A stretch of 64,000 nucleotides of DNA. Origin: Effrenium voratum. Taxonomy: Eukaryota > Sar > Dinophyceae > Suessiales > Symbiodiniaceae. Positions 1 through 9,749 of the stretch are shown piece after piece (positions within the stretch are counted from its first letter, which is position 1; each line of letters begins with the position of its first letter). The position numbers were made by a program, and so were the translations under genes. Below the pieces are notes generated by a model that did no database searches, was not told where the DNA came from, and saw only the letters and a list, made by a program, of their open reading frames with translations. The stretch lies in NCBI GenBank assembly GCA_963377175.1, contig CAUJNA010003806.1, positions 267,501-331,500 of the forward strand. The letters run 5' to 3'.

Positions 1-480
1 TCTAAGACCCTCATTGACCTCGCACATGTGGCAAGCCAGATTGGGTCGTGTACGTGTTTATTTGAATTGCTGTTGGCCACATTCTTGCAAGGCAGACTTT
101 TCACATGACGAGCTTGGTTTGTGTGGGTTTCTATGCTCCTTGGATGCAGATACTTCTGGACCCCTGTGCAGTTTCAACTGCGCGAAAAGAGCTACAGATG
201 TCTGAGGCATTCCTTTTGCCATGGGCAAGGCCTGCCTGGCTGGAGAATAACATCTCAGCTGAAGCTGCAAGGGTAGGCAACAGCCTGGAAAAGCAGAGGT
301 ATATTTTTCAGGCGGGCTTGCCTGACTCACTGACCATGCCCTGCCCCACTCTTTGCCGCGCAGGTCGCGGTCACGGCGCGGGGCTTGGTGATGCGAAGCT
401 TTGTTTGACGCAGTCACAGCGTGTGCCTTGCAGCTTGTCAAGCCGAGGTGCTGTCTCTGCTAAACTTTGGGTGTTTAGCC

Positions 481-1359
481 ATGCTGGTGCTCGCTTCCCG
501 GGCGATGAGGAGCTTCACAATTTCGAGGCTCACAGAGCAGCGCGTGGCGAACGAAAAGTTCCGGGGGCAGTTTCTCAGGGTGCTTCGCACCAGTTACAGC
601 GTTTCTGTGCTGCTACTACTTTTGGTGATGCTGATCTATGCAGTGCTCAGCCGCTTATCCCGGCTGCCTCATCCAGGTGCTTTTGTTTTGGGCTGGAGCC
701 CCGCATTTTTCTCTGCCTGGGCTTTGCTGCAGCTGGTCACATGCATTCGCCTCTTGGCGGCGCTTGCAATGAATGAAGTGGAGTGCTACTACCAGGAGCT
801 GGAATCCACCGGTAGCGGCTGCATTGAGGCACAAGACTTCGTTGCACAGGTGCAGCCGGGACATTGGCTGCGTTTGCTGCGAGAGCATCAAGACTTACTG
901 CGGGATTTGAAGGCAGTATCATCCTCAATCTCTGCGACTGTATTGGTGTTCCAAAATGTTGTTGCAGGATCTAGCCTTTTGCTCCTGTGGGTCGCCCGGG
1001 CCTACCAGAAGGACCCTGCGCCATCCACTGGCTATGTTGTTTTGGCTTTTACTCTCATATGCTCTGGCATATTTGCAATGGTTCCTCTTGCTTACATCAC
1101 TGACCTATGCCAGTCGCGCAGACTCGGCAGGCGTTCCTTGTTGACACTGGCTGACAAGTTTAGCGGATGGCCTATGTCCATGGAGGTGCACGCTGAGTAC
1201 ATGCGGTTCATGCAGCACTTAAACACCGCAGAAGCCGGGATCTACCTTCCAAACATGGGGATGGTAACGCGAGCGTCCTTGACGAATCAGATCATGTTTT
1301 ACGTCAAGGTGCTGCCCTTAGCTCTGGCAATTACTCTTGGCTGGTGGCGCCGGGGATGA
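481..1359 (+). CDS. Multi-pass membrane protein, possibly gustatory-receptor-like (last exon or single exon)
   Basis: An open frame runs from about 421 to a TGA at 1357-1359. The first ATG in frame is at 481, giving 292 residues. A TTGCAG at about 428-433 could instead be a splice acceptor, in which case this is the 3' exon of a longer gene. At least five hydrophobic helices are visible (roughly residues 40-58, 67-95, 155-175, 186-210, 272-288). They are separated by a charged loop and a basic loop rich in Arg (SRRLGRRS). The last helix follows a short NMGMVTRASL segment. This order, with the final helix after a polar lead-in, recalls the C-terminal half of the insect-type gustatory receptor superfamily, distant relatives of which are reported in protists. 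That assignment is inference from topology only; no diagnostic motif is present. The membrane nature is clear. Function, ligand and true N-terminus are not. Confidence 0.55.
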   Translation: MLVLASRAMRSFTISRLTEQRVANEKFRGQFLRVLRTSYSVSVLLLLLVMLIYAVLSRLSRLPHPGAFVLGWSPAFFSAWALLQLVTCIRLLAALAMNEVECYYQELESTGSGCIEAQDFVAQVQPGHWLRLLREHQDLLRDLKAVSSSISATVLVFQNVVAGSSLLLLWVARAYQKDPAPSTGYVVLAFTLICSGIFAMVPLAYITDLCQSRRLGRRSLLTLADKFSGWPMSMEVHAEYMRFMQHLNTAEAGIYLPNMGMVTRASLTNQIMFYVKVLPLALAITLGWWRRG

Positions 1360-2440
1360 GTAACAGAGCAGGTCCAGCAATTCACGGTAAAATCGTCAAT
1401 TGCCAGACAGCCTCGGAGGTCTAAAAATTATGACCTTGTTGTGAGCGCATGTTTTTCAAGTGTAGAGTGGCTCAAAGTGAGCCACGGGGTAGGGTCTTGA
1501 GTTTCATGGGTCACATGGGACACATGTGGTGCAGGAAGTGAGGTCAAGAGTACCTAGAGTGCCCAGTTGGAAACAAGCTTGGACGCACTATGTTGAGTGA
1601 GCATTGGCTTGAATGCACGTGGATCTCTGTGAGCACATGAGCATGGCAACAAACTGCATCAGATTGGGAAAGGGTGTAATTATGTCATGTCGTTTGTTTG
1701 TGCTGCACCTCTCGTTCTCGCCACTAGCCGGCTCAGTGCTGGAAGCCCGGTGCATTGAAGCTTGAGAACCAGATCCAGCTGCCGGGCTGCAAGTCCGCTG
1801 GATCTGCGGGAAAGCCGCAAGGCGGGAGAGGCTCTATGTTCACCGGCTGAATGGCTGAGTGGCGCTTTTGCATGAAGTGTTGCGCAAGGCACCTAGCAGC
1901 GCTTTCTTGTTTTATCACCTGAAGGCTGCCATGCAGACACTAATGAGATAGATTCAGTGGAGTTTGCCCAACCTTTGCGCATTCTTTGGTGTGCACGGGG
2001 AATGCATACGGTCGAGTTCAGCTTGGCCTGACTACACAATGCCGTGAACTCCTCCCTGCAACACGCAGAGCAAGTGTTTCCTAAGATTGGCAAACATACA
2101 TCCAGTGGGTAAAGTGGCCAGCCAGCCGTGCTTGGCTTGATTGAAGCCAGCACAGCAAAGTGCAATAGAACACAGTCCCTCAGCTGAATGCGCCGCAGTT
2201 TGCTGCAAGGAATCTTCAGCCGACCGCCTTCATGTGATCCCTATCAACACCATGGATGTCCGTTGAAGAAGATTGATATCGGCTTTGTCAAGTTGATTGT
2301 TTGGCATAGTTTGGCTGTTTCATCAGCAGCGCGGGTTGCCAACAGGAGCTGGCACAAGACAGTTTGCTCTTTAAGATCTGGTCTCGGTTGCGTTAAAAGG
2401 AGGCAACAGCATAGCACATGCCACGCACGCAACTCAAAGC
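1360..2440. other. Intergenic, no gene seen
   Basis: No frame in this stretch shows sustained GC-rich codon use, a domain motif or a convincing splice-bounded exon. The short open frames on both strands look like chance. It separates the membrane-protein gene from the secreted cysteine-rich gene on the same strand and may hold the 3' UTR of the former. Confidence 0.4.
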
Positions 2441-2455
2441 CAAGGTTGGCGCCCA

Positions 2456-3612
2456 ATGTTCCTGCGCCTCGCTGCCCTGCTGCTGGTGGCTTGGACGCAC
2501 GTCGCATTCTTTGGAGTTCATTTATGCCATTCTCCCTTTTCCCGGCGCTGGCCCGCCGGCAGAGGCATTGATGGGTGCCCATTCATATCTCAGGCTTTGT
2601 GCCTGGTGGATGCTGCACGTCTGAAGCGGAAAGCTCCGAAGCAGGTGCAGCACAATAGTCCTTGCTTGCCCAACCCTGCACATGGAAGTGGAGCGCGTGA
2701 TGGTGCATGACTTGGGTTGCAACTTGGAGGTGCTTGCCCTGGATCATGATGGCAAGACGAAGATGCTCATCCAGGCAGGCTCGCCATCATGATAGCCCTG
2801 CGAACAGGATGCTTTGCTGAGGTTGGCACTTCCGGCTCAGGACCCGCATGTGCCAGACACTTAAACGAGCTGCCACTTTGTTGCACAGCTCTGTGGGGGC
2901 AATGTGAATGCCAAGGACAAGATCAAGTGCGCGGACCCGCTGACCTGCCCCCCTGGATTTCAGGAGACCCAGGTGCGCAAGCACCATGCACGGAGCAGAG
3001 GTTGCAAAGTGTGGCGCATACTGCACGTGACAATTCAGGTTGAGGGTCAGTGCTGCCGGGAGCTTGACAATTCACCCGAGGCATTCACCCGAGGCATACA
3101 GCATACTGCATACTGTTGCATTTTGTTTGGAGTGCTTGCCGATCTCAGAAAGGTTCCATAGACCTTCATTTCGCTGCATGATTGGCTGCATGATTGGTGC
3201 ATACAAGCGATGGAATTCAGGCCCCTATTGCGTCAATCCAGATATCAAGATCGAGCCAGAGGCGATGGAAGACACAAAGACGCTTGCGTGTGAATGTGTG
3301 TTGCGTGGATGTGTTGGAAGCTCCGCACAAACTTGGAAGCAACTTGAGAACATGGCACTTTTTTTGGGCAGGTGACTGGAGCAACAGGTAAGGCAGGTGG
3401 AAAGAAGAGCGAGTACTGCGAGGAGGCGCGGCTTCGCAAAGCGTAACTCCAATCAATGCCACTTTTTGAGGTCTGGTGCTTCCCGACCATGTGCACCAAG
3501 GAGCAGGCCGAGCCGAATCCAAATGAAGGAAAAGCTTGCAGAGGTGTCCTGCTTTGGCAGGTCATGCCAACTACCAAGAACGGGATGTGCTGCCCGCAAT
3601 GCCCGGAGTGAT
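2456..3612 (+). CDS. Secreted cysteine-rich protein, multi-exon
   Basis: ATG at 2456 opens a classic signal peptide (MFLRLAALLLVAW), so the product is probably secreted or surface-bound. Further exons on the same strand are recognised by codon use and repeated Cys spacing: about 2650-2785 (VHDLGCNLEVLALDHDG), 2890-2990 (KCADPLTCPPGFQE), 3230-3285 (PYCVNPDIKIEPE), 3372-3422 (KKSEYCE) and 3471-3612, which ends at a TGA in CCPQCPE. The closing CC-x2-C and the other Cys pairs resemble VWC/TIL-like extracellular modules; that likeness is inference. The last junction can be read as TGCGAG|GAGGCG ... TTTGAG|GTCTGG, a GA-AG intron of only 48 nt that keeps the frame. Most other exon ends are approximate. 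The ORF structure is too broken to be one continuous frame, so intron removal is required. Function unknown. Confidence 0.5.
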
Positions 3613-4555
3613 GAGCGTCAGACAAAATGACGGAAAAACAGGGGACATGCGAGACAATATTTGACAGCCATTTCAATTATGTGGGGAGTAATAATGGTGC
3701 CACCTACTCCCCCCGCACCCAAAATGTCTCAATTTCCACCATATGGGAAATGGTGATAGTGCCACGCCTCACCTGGTGCCACCCCTAACCCCTCACGGTA
3801 CGTAGTCTTCCCGTAGTCGGTCCCATCTTCCAGTGTCTCCCGGCCAGTGATCTTCGCGAGTCTTCCTCCCCCGCCCATCCTGGGATGAGCTAGTAGCTCC
3901 AGAATTGGCCGGGTTGGGGGGTTGGGGGCACCCCTCCCCCCCCCATGCGCTGCAGTGGACCTTCTTTGTTGCAATGCGGCTTATCCCCCGCAATCATTTG
4001 ACTGCCTCCATTGCACAAACCGAAAAACTATGGCTAAACCCAACTGGCAATCCACGGCAACTAACAATGCAGGCTCTCCCCCCACCGAAAGAATAGACAT
4101 CCTCGGAACAATTATCAAACAAATGATTTCGCTGAATGATGAATCATGATGAATCTGTAAGCTGATGCAAGGTGGATCAGCTGGCATGCCCACTACAGTA
4201 TGCTGCATGACTGGTTCTTTGGGCATGAGTTGAGATGCTTGTTTTCCAATAGAGGTAGCGGTGTCTCAACTGAGATGGATGGTGATGTGTGTTTCTCATG
4301 GGTTTGTGTGCTGTTCTTCTTTGAGCCCTGTTTGGGTTTGGAGGGAGCCAAGCATTCATCCCGTGTCTGCTTGTTTCGGATGTGTGGTGCGTGAGCTGGT
4401 TTGGATCCAGGACCTTCACTTGATGTGCATCGACCGTGGCCAGCTGTTTTGTGGAAGACAAGGTGACAGCTCAGCGGAAGATTCTGAGTGTTTGAATCGT
4501 TGACTATGACGCACTTTTGCTTTGAGCGAGAGCGTAGGGAGAGAATGCGGGAGCC
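3613..4555. other. Intergenic, no gene seen
   Basis: Contains a C-rich tract near 3900-3950 and ordinary sequence with no supported exon on either strand. Open frames here overlap on both strands without coding-like composition. Confidence 0.35.
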
Positions 4556-5080
4556 ATGTGGAAAGTGCTTATCCTGGCGGGTGCCATCGCGGAGGACTGC
4601 TTCGAAGCTTGGAGTGGGTGAGGTGGACCTTTGCATGTGTCGGCCGCAACACAGCCAAGCGGGCCATTGGACATAGCATGAAGTACCAACGACGTGCCTA
4701 TGGCCTACACCGGTGCCGTGTGCATGCTGTGTTTCTTTCAGCGGGCTGAGGAATCCTTCGAAGAAGATGCAGGCCTACATCAGTTCAGCAACCGGGCTGC
4801 AGCCATGGCAGTTGGGCGGGCGGGATAGCCGCTGTTCCCACACACACACAGGAACAAGGCTCAACCTTTGGGAATTTTCGGTTTGAGCGGCATCTTCCTG
4901 ACGGCCCCTGCACAGACCCCACTTTCCTCAGCTTCGATGCTGTGCTTGAGGCGTGGGTTTGCCCAACACAGACGAGGACCTCTTCCGCTGCTCGTCGGCG
5001 AGCATGTTCAAAGGATGTGCTTTATGCCGCAAGAGAAGCTCTATCGCGGCACTGAACATTGAATAGTACTCGTACCCTCC
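4556..5080 (+). CDS. Candidate exons of an unidentified gene
   Basis: Three short coding-like stretches lie in order on the + strand. The first is an ATG at about 4556 followed by MWKVLILAGAIAEDCFEAWSG, ending next to a GTGAGG donor-like site. The second is about 4741-4825, following a TTTCAG acceptor and reading RAEESFEEDAGLHQF. The third is about 4934-5055, after a CCTCAG, reading FDAVLEAWVCPTQTR. The hydrophobic start could be a weak signal sequence or membrane anchor. The exons are too short to place in a family, and I cannot show that all three belong to one transcript. Confidence 0.25.
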
Positions 5081-5099
5081 AACTGCTAGCAAATCTGCA

Positions 5100-5985
5100 A
5101 AAAGGTCCAATCAGAGAAGGTTCGGACAGCCAGACAGAGGCTGAGGAGACTCTACTCAAATGGGAAAGATGCCAGAAATAGTCCCAAGACATTTTCCCTG
5201 GTGCTTTTTCGGACCGACCGCAGGAGCCAGACACGAGCGCACGAAACCACACCGCAACGGAGTGACTCCTGCGCCCAGGCTACTATGCCATGCAGTGTGT
5301 GCACAATGGCGGCCACTTTCTGCTTTATCGGTCCTCCTTGCGCAGCACCCTGAAGCTTGCAGAGCAGGGTTATTGGCAACTTGGCTTGGCCTGGGACATT
5401 TCACTGGCAAAGGAAGGTTGTCAGCGAGGGAACTTGTCAAGCTGACTGTTTGTTGCTCGCCACTACTCTGACTTGGATCCTTGTAATTAGTCAAGGTTAT
5501 CAGTTCAACCTGCCCTTTCCTTTTAACCATGTTGGAGGAGAGTTGCCGAAATTATTTGACAGCTGTTTGACTTGCATGTCGTTTGTAACCTCTTAGACTT
5601 CTGGGCATCATAATCCTTTGAGGTAAATGATCAGGGGAACCTGCAACAAAACAGATGTTGGACTTGGCCTCAGCAGCTTTTAGCTGGACACAGCTGTAGA
5701 ATTGAAGTGGCTTTCGAGGGAACGCTGCAAAGAATGGAGTTTGTGCAGTAAGCCGGGGAACGCAGAGAGTTTGGTCCCCGTAAGTAATGCAAATGGCAGC
5801 GTTCCAGGCACCTTGTGGGAAAGGGCCCAGTGCTGACCACGCTTGCTTCTTTCCTTGCTACTGGCGTGTTTGGTCAAGACATGCCTTGGCCTTGGCAAAG
5901 AGGTCACCGATGCTTAGACGGAAATTTGGAACCATCAAACCTCCGAATCCATGAGCTTGTGGCAGCTTGAGACGTCACTGCCAGG
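5100..5985. other. No supported gene
   Basis: Neither strand shows an exon I would defend. Frames are short and overlap in both directions. The stretch lies between + strand candidate exons. Confidence 0.3.
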
Positions 5986-5991
5986 GCTGCT

Positions 5992-6420
5992 GTGCTCCAA
6001 AGCTTGGAGCAAATGAGCGCGGAGGAGATCTATCGCCTGGAGAATCTGGGCATTTGCGCACCCAGGACTTGCGTTCCTGAAATCAATCTGCAGTTTGTCT
6101 TGTGCGTGTTTTGCCTCGGGCGGCCCCATACCACCAAAGCAAGTTACACCAGTGAAGCCGAAGCCCCATCACCAACTGGCGCTGACCAGCGCTGGCCCTC
6201 GAATCGAAGCTCGCGACAGGCATTGCTCCGAGGAGGAGGAACTTGGCCTCGGCTGGCGCTTCTTGGCACGGAACGTGTTGCCGGAGCTGCAAGAGTTGAC
6301 GAACCACGGTGGCACCATCTTGGAGAGGCTCGCGATGAGGGGGCACCTGTGGTTTCAGTCAGTGATGAAAGGCTCGACTTGTTTGGGTTGTACTTTCCCT
6401 GCTGCGGTCCACTAGCAGGG
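5992..6420 (+). CDS. Unidentified gene, 5' group of exons
   Basis: Two coding-like blocks. About 5992-6075 reads LEQMSAEEIYRLENLGICA. About 6150-6405 reads through an acidic segment (RHCSEEEELGLGWRF) and then LARNVLPELQELTNHGG and ERLAMRGHLWFQ. The composition is that of a soluble helical protein with heptad-like Leu spacing and no signal peptide. I recognise no family. The downstream blocks at 6.99-8.18 and 8.70-9.54 kb are on the same strand and may belong to the same gene. Confidence 0.4.
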
Positions 6421-6689
6421 GCTTGTGGTGTTCTGACTCGTTACAAGCAGGCATTGGTAGTCTTGCGCCTATTGCGAGTTGGGTGCTGACTGCAACAGCC
6501 TGTCCGCGGTTGCTCTCATTTACAAACGTGCATGTTGGCTCCGAGTTGCTTAAATGGGTGCCTCCTGGCGGATTTGTGCAGGTGCTGAGAGCACGCACCA
6601 GGGGCAAAGATGCCCAAAGGCTGACAGGGTGGTGATATTGCAAGGCTTCGCTCTGAACTGATGGTAGATTCAATCACTCACGGAGCTTC

Positions 6690-8176
6690 CTGAACTGATC
6701 TTGCTGGCAATGCTGGGGATGCCAGACATTGACAGAACTTCTTGCTGATGATGCCGATGATGCGGATGATGCACTTGGCATCACCAGAGACTGTCAAAAG
6801 TCCAGTGGTCCAACACATGGATTTGCGGAAGACGCAGAGGTGGGGCAACACACTCTATGTTCATCTCCTTCTTGGGGGGGCTCTGTTTTTCTTCTACCAT
6901 GTAATTGGGGTCGATTGTTCATTCCGGCTCTCCAAGTCCGAAAGCGGCTGCTGCTGAATATCTTGATGGTTCCTACTTCCACGTGCCGTAAAATTTCGGT
7001 TGACTAGCGGTTCGCTTTCATCCCCGGCCGTCGGGAGGCTGACCACGCAGCTGGAGGTGGAGACGAGCTCCGCCACCGAGCTGCTAAAAACAGCCTTGTC
7101 TGGGTGGATGTCGGGCCGGGGCAGTCCCGAGCGCTGCTTCCAGCAGGTGATCAACAGCTGCGACTTTCAACGCTCGCCTTTGGAACCGGCCAATCCACCT
7201 GGCCGCCTTGCCATCGCAGTGCCTCAGCTGCATCGGCAGGCTACAACTCATGAAACGTGTCCCAGCTTGGCAAAGTCTGGTAAAGGTTGCAGGTCAAGTG
7301 GTATGTCTTGCATTTGCTCAGGTTATATGGGCTGAGCAGTAGAAAATGGATTTGTCCCAGCATCAATCGTGTGTCATAAAAGGCGGCTCATTCCTGTGTT
7401 CGGGGAGAGATTCCTGGCTTCCCTGATCAATGCCCTGGCTTTCCAGTCCGAGACCGAGCGTTGTTTCTTTCAACCTCATGACACGTGTTTGTGCTTACTG
7501 AGTTGAACAGACCCAAAGAAAGGCACCACGCCTCCCTTACGGCCAGGAGCTCAAGGCCACGAGAAAAAGTTGACATGAGACATGTTGCTTTGAGAACATG
7601 CTACAACAGCTGTTTGAGGAGAGGATTCCCAAAGTAGGCACGCTGAGAACCTTTGGTCCTTCCAGAATCTTAATTTTGTGTCCAAGGTGGTTGGGCTGTT
7701 GGCGCGGCTTGCAGATCCCGCATCTATCATGGAGAAAGTGGTGGCTCCAGCCGTGGCCAAGGGCATGGACGTGGATTTCTATGCCACTCGCTTTCAGGGC
7801 TTTGGCAAATTGAAAAGTGGCACTTGCGGCTAACCAAGAAGACAGCTTCTCGAGTCTTGTTAAACAATGTTGTTTTCTCCAGGCTTGGAAGTTGGTCGCA
7901 CTTGTGTATTTTTGGATGCAGGTGTGTTTGGGCCTGACCTTGCCGTTCTTCCACTCCTGGTGGCAGAACCCCTTGCCCAACCCTGCCATGGTGAACGCCA
8001 GCCTGGAGGAGGTGCGGGACCAGCTGGTGACCCAGGCCCGGAGCTTCGGGGTGCGCCACGCCGTGGTGACGTTTCTGCCCAACGACATCGAGGTCCGCAA
8101 GCCCAGCCGACCTGGGCCCTACCTTGGCCGCAGGTGGGATGGCACCCTCCGCGGCTTCCTGCACCTTGGCGGGTGA
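6690..8176 (+). CDS. Unidentified gene, middle exons
   Basis: Several exon-like stretches in order. About 6675-6740 reads ELPELILLAMLGMPDIDR. About 7030-7230 reads RLTTQLEVETSSATELLK then GSPERCFQQVINSCDF. About 7405-7465 reads ERFLASLINALAFQSETE. About 7662-7800 follows a TTCCAG acceptor and reads NFVSKVVGLLARLADP then MDVDFYATRFQGFGK. About 7985-8176 reads PAMVNASLEEVRDQLVTQ then GVRHAVVTFLPNDIEV. Third codon positions are G/C-rich throughout. Intervening DNA carries stops, so introns are required, but most exact splice sites are unresolved. No catalytic motif or transmembrane helix stands out, and I do not assign a function. Confidence 0.4.
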
Positions 8177-8689
8177 AATGGTTTTTTGCTTTTTGCTTGT
8201 TTTTTTCCTAGCAAACCACCTCAAAAGTGGTTGGGGGACAAGAATCCCCATCTAAATGATGTCCACCAAAGGGTTCCTGATCAAAAGTCATACCCAAATA
8301 GGAACCATTTGGGTGAAGCCCAAGAAGTTGCTTCATGCCAGGGCAGTGAGTCGAGCCAAAAGATGCAGTGCGTCAAGCCAAAGATTCCTCAAATTCTGTG
8401 AGCAATTCAACAACCGCATGAACGCGCTTGACCCATATAACATACACATACACCGTTATGTAACCCGACTAATCCGCTTGCCTGGCTGCACTTGACACTG
8501 TCGAGCAGGGAACGAAAGCGGCTCTGCAAGATTCTGCGAAGGAGGCCTTATTTGAGAAATAGTATACTTACAGCATGTGTTGTTTCAGGCTGCTTCAGGT
8601 ATGCGATAAGATCAGCCTGCGATGTTCAGTGCAACTGGGATGTACAGCATTGTGCTCCACATTCTAGGCAGGTGTCGCAAACTTATGCT

Positions 8690-9540
8690 TGTTGGCTGGT
8701 TGATTCATGTCCACAATTTTCCACTCCCCCCACCTTTTGGTGGAACGGGCTGCCTTCCCACTCTATCCAGTTGAGGAGAGTGAGACAGCAAATGGAGCTG
8801 CTGTGGAACTTTAGCATTGAGCCTTTCACATCGGTGGGGGGAAGCTACAGCCATGTCATGTACATCTTGGAGGACTATTCCATGGTGGATGAAGTGGACC
8901 TGTCGCTTTTTCCAGATCCATGGACTGTTTACAGTCCCAGATTTGGAGTGCTCTGTGATGCCTACAGGGACCGGGCCAACCTCGCCCGGCCAATAAACAC
9001 GATGATGATAGTGGGTGGCGAGGTTGCAAAGACGTTGCTGTCATCGGTATACACACAGTTCTATGCCGATGACAAGCAGGACCTGGTTGCAACAGCGCAG
9101 TCGGTCGAGCACTACGTTCAATTGCACGCAGAGGCCAATGGAGTATCCTGGGCCTTTGTCCCACAGAATTGGTTGCCCGGAATGCGGGTGACCTTCACGC
9201 TTCTTGTTGCAATTCATACTTGGACTACGCATACGGAAGGATTTGTTAGCTGCTGGCAACTGTGCGTTTGCCCACACAAAGCTTGATGTTGTTTTCGGGA
9301 AGTCATGCCCCAATCTTTGATTGTGTGCCATTGCTGGTGAGGCTGCCTGAGCCCGACGGAACGCCCGTCCCTTGCTACAAGGCCGGGCAAAATCATGGAT
9401 TGGGAGGGACATCGGGGATCTGGTCATCCTGAGGCAGGCAACGCAGAAACAGCGAGGAGGGCAAGGGATCAGTGTGTGGACCTGAGCAAGCTGAAGTACG
9501 CCTTTTGCGAGGATTTGCGGAACAAGCAGTTAGAACTTAG
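8690..9540 (+). CDS. Unidentified gene, 3' exons
   Basis: A long coding-like frame from about 8705 to 9195 reads PPTFWWNGLPSHSIQLRR, later SYSHVMYILEDYSMVDEV, FPDPWTVYSPRFGVLCDAY and GVSWAFVPQNWLPG. It is followed by candidate exons near 9325-9425 and 9480-9546 (KLKYAFCEDLRNKQ, then a TAG). The frame is rich in Trp and Tyr and looks like a folded globular domain, but I cannot match it to a family. This is the last + strand coding signal before the AT-rich island, so it is the end of the left gene block. Confidence 0.42.
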
Positions 9541-9554
9541 TTCTTAGTCTCCTT

Positions 9555-9735
9555 TGTCGATCGGCGCGTCCGGATATCGGCGTGTCAAGATTGGCTTGAG
9601 CGCCGATATCCTTTCCAGGGAGCTCAGGGAGGGATATCGGCGCGGTTGGATATTGATGCGTCCGGATATCGGCGGCGCTCATCGAATCGAAGGCCTAGGG
9701 AGGGATATCGGCGTGTCCGGATATCAACACGTGCA
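9555..9735. repeat. Cluster of GGATATCGGCG motifs
   Basis: The core GATATCGGC recurs at least five times within 180 bp, with one copy in reverse orientation (GCCGATATCC near 9602). Spacing is irregular and the intervening bases differ, so this is a motif cluster rather than a clean tandem array. It ends abruptly at the AT-rich island. One further copy occurs far away at about 35,798. Confidence 0.7.
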
Positions 9736-9749
9736 CCAATCATGGAGAA

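Noticed and set aside
8350..8372. Possible second spliced-leader relic (GAGCCAAAAG)
   Set aside because: Only about 10 bases match and there is no gene start downstream in the right orientation; chance is enough. The same holds for a similar piece at 21,346.
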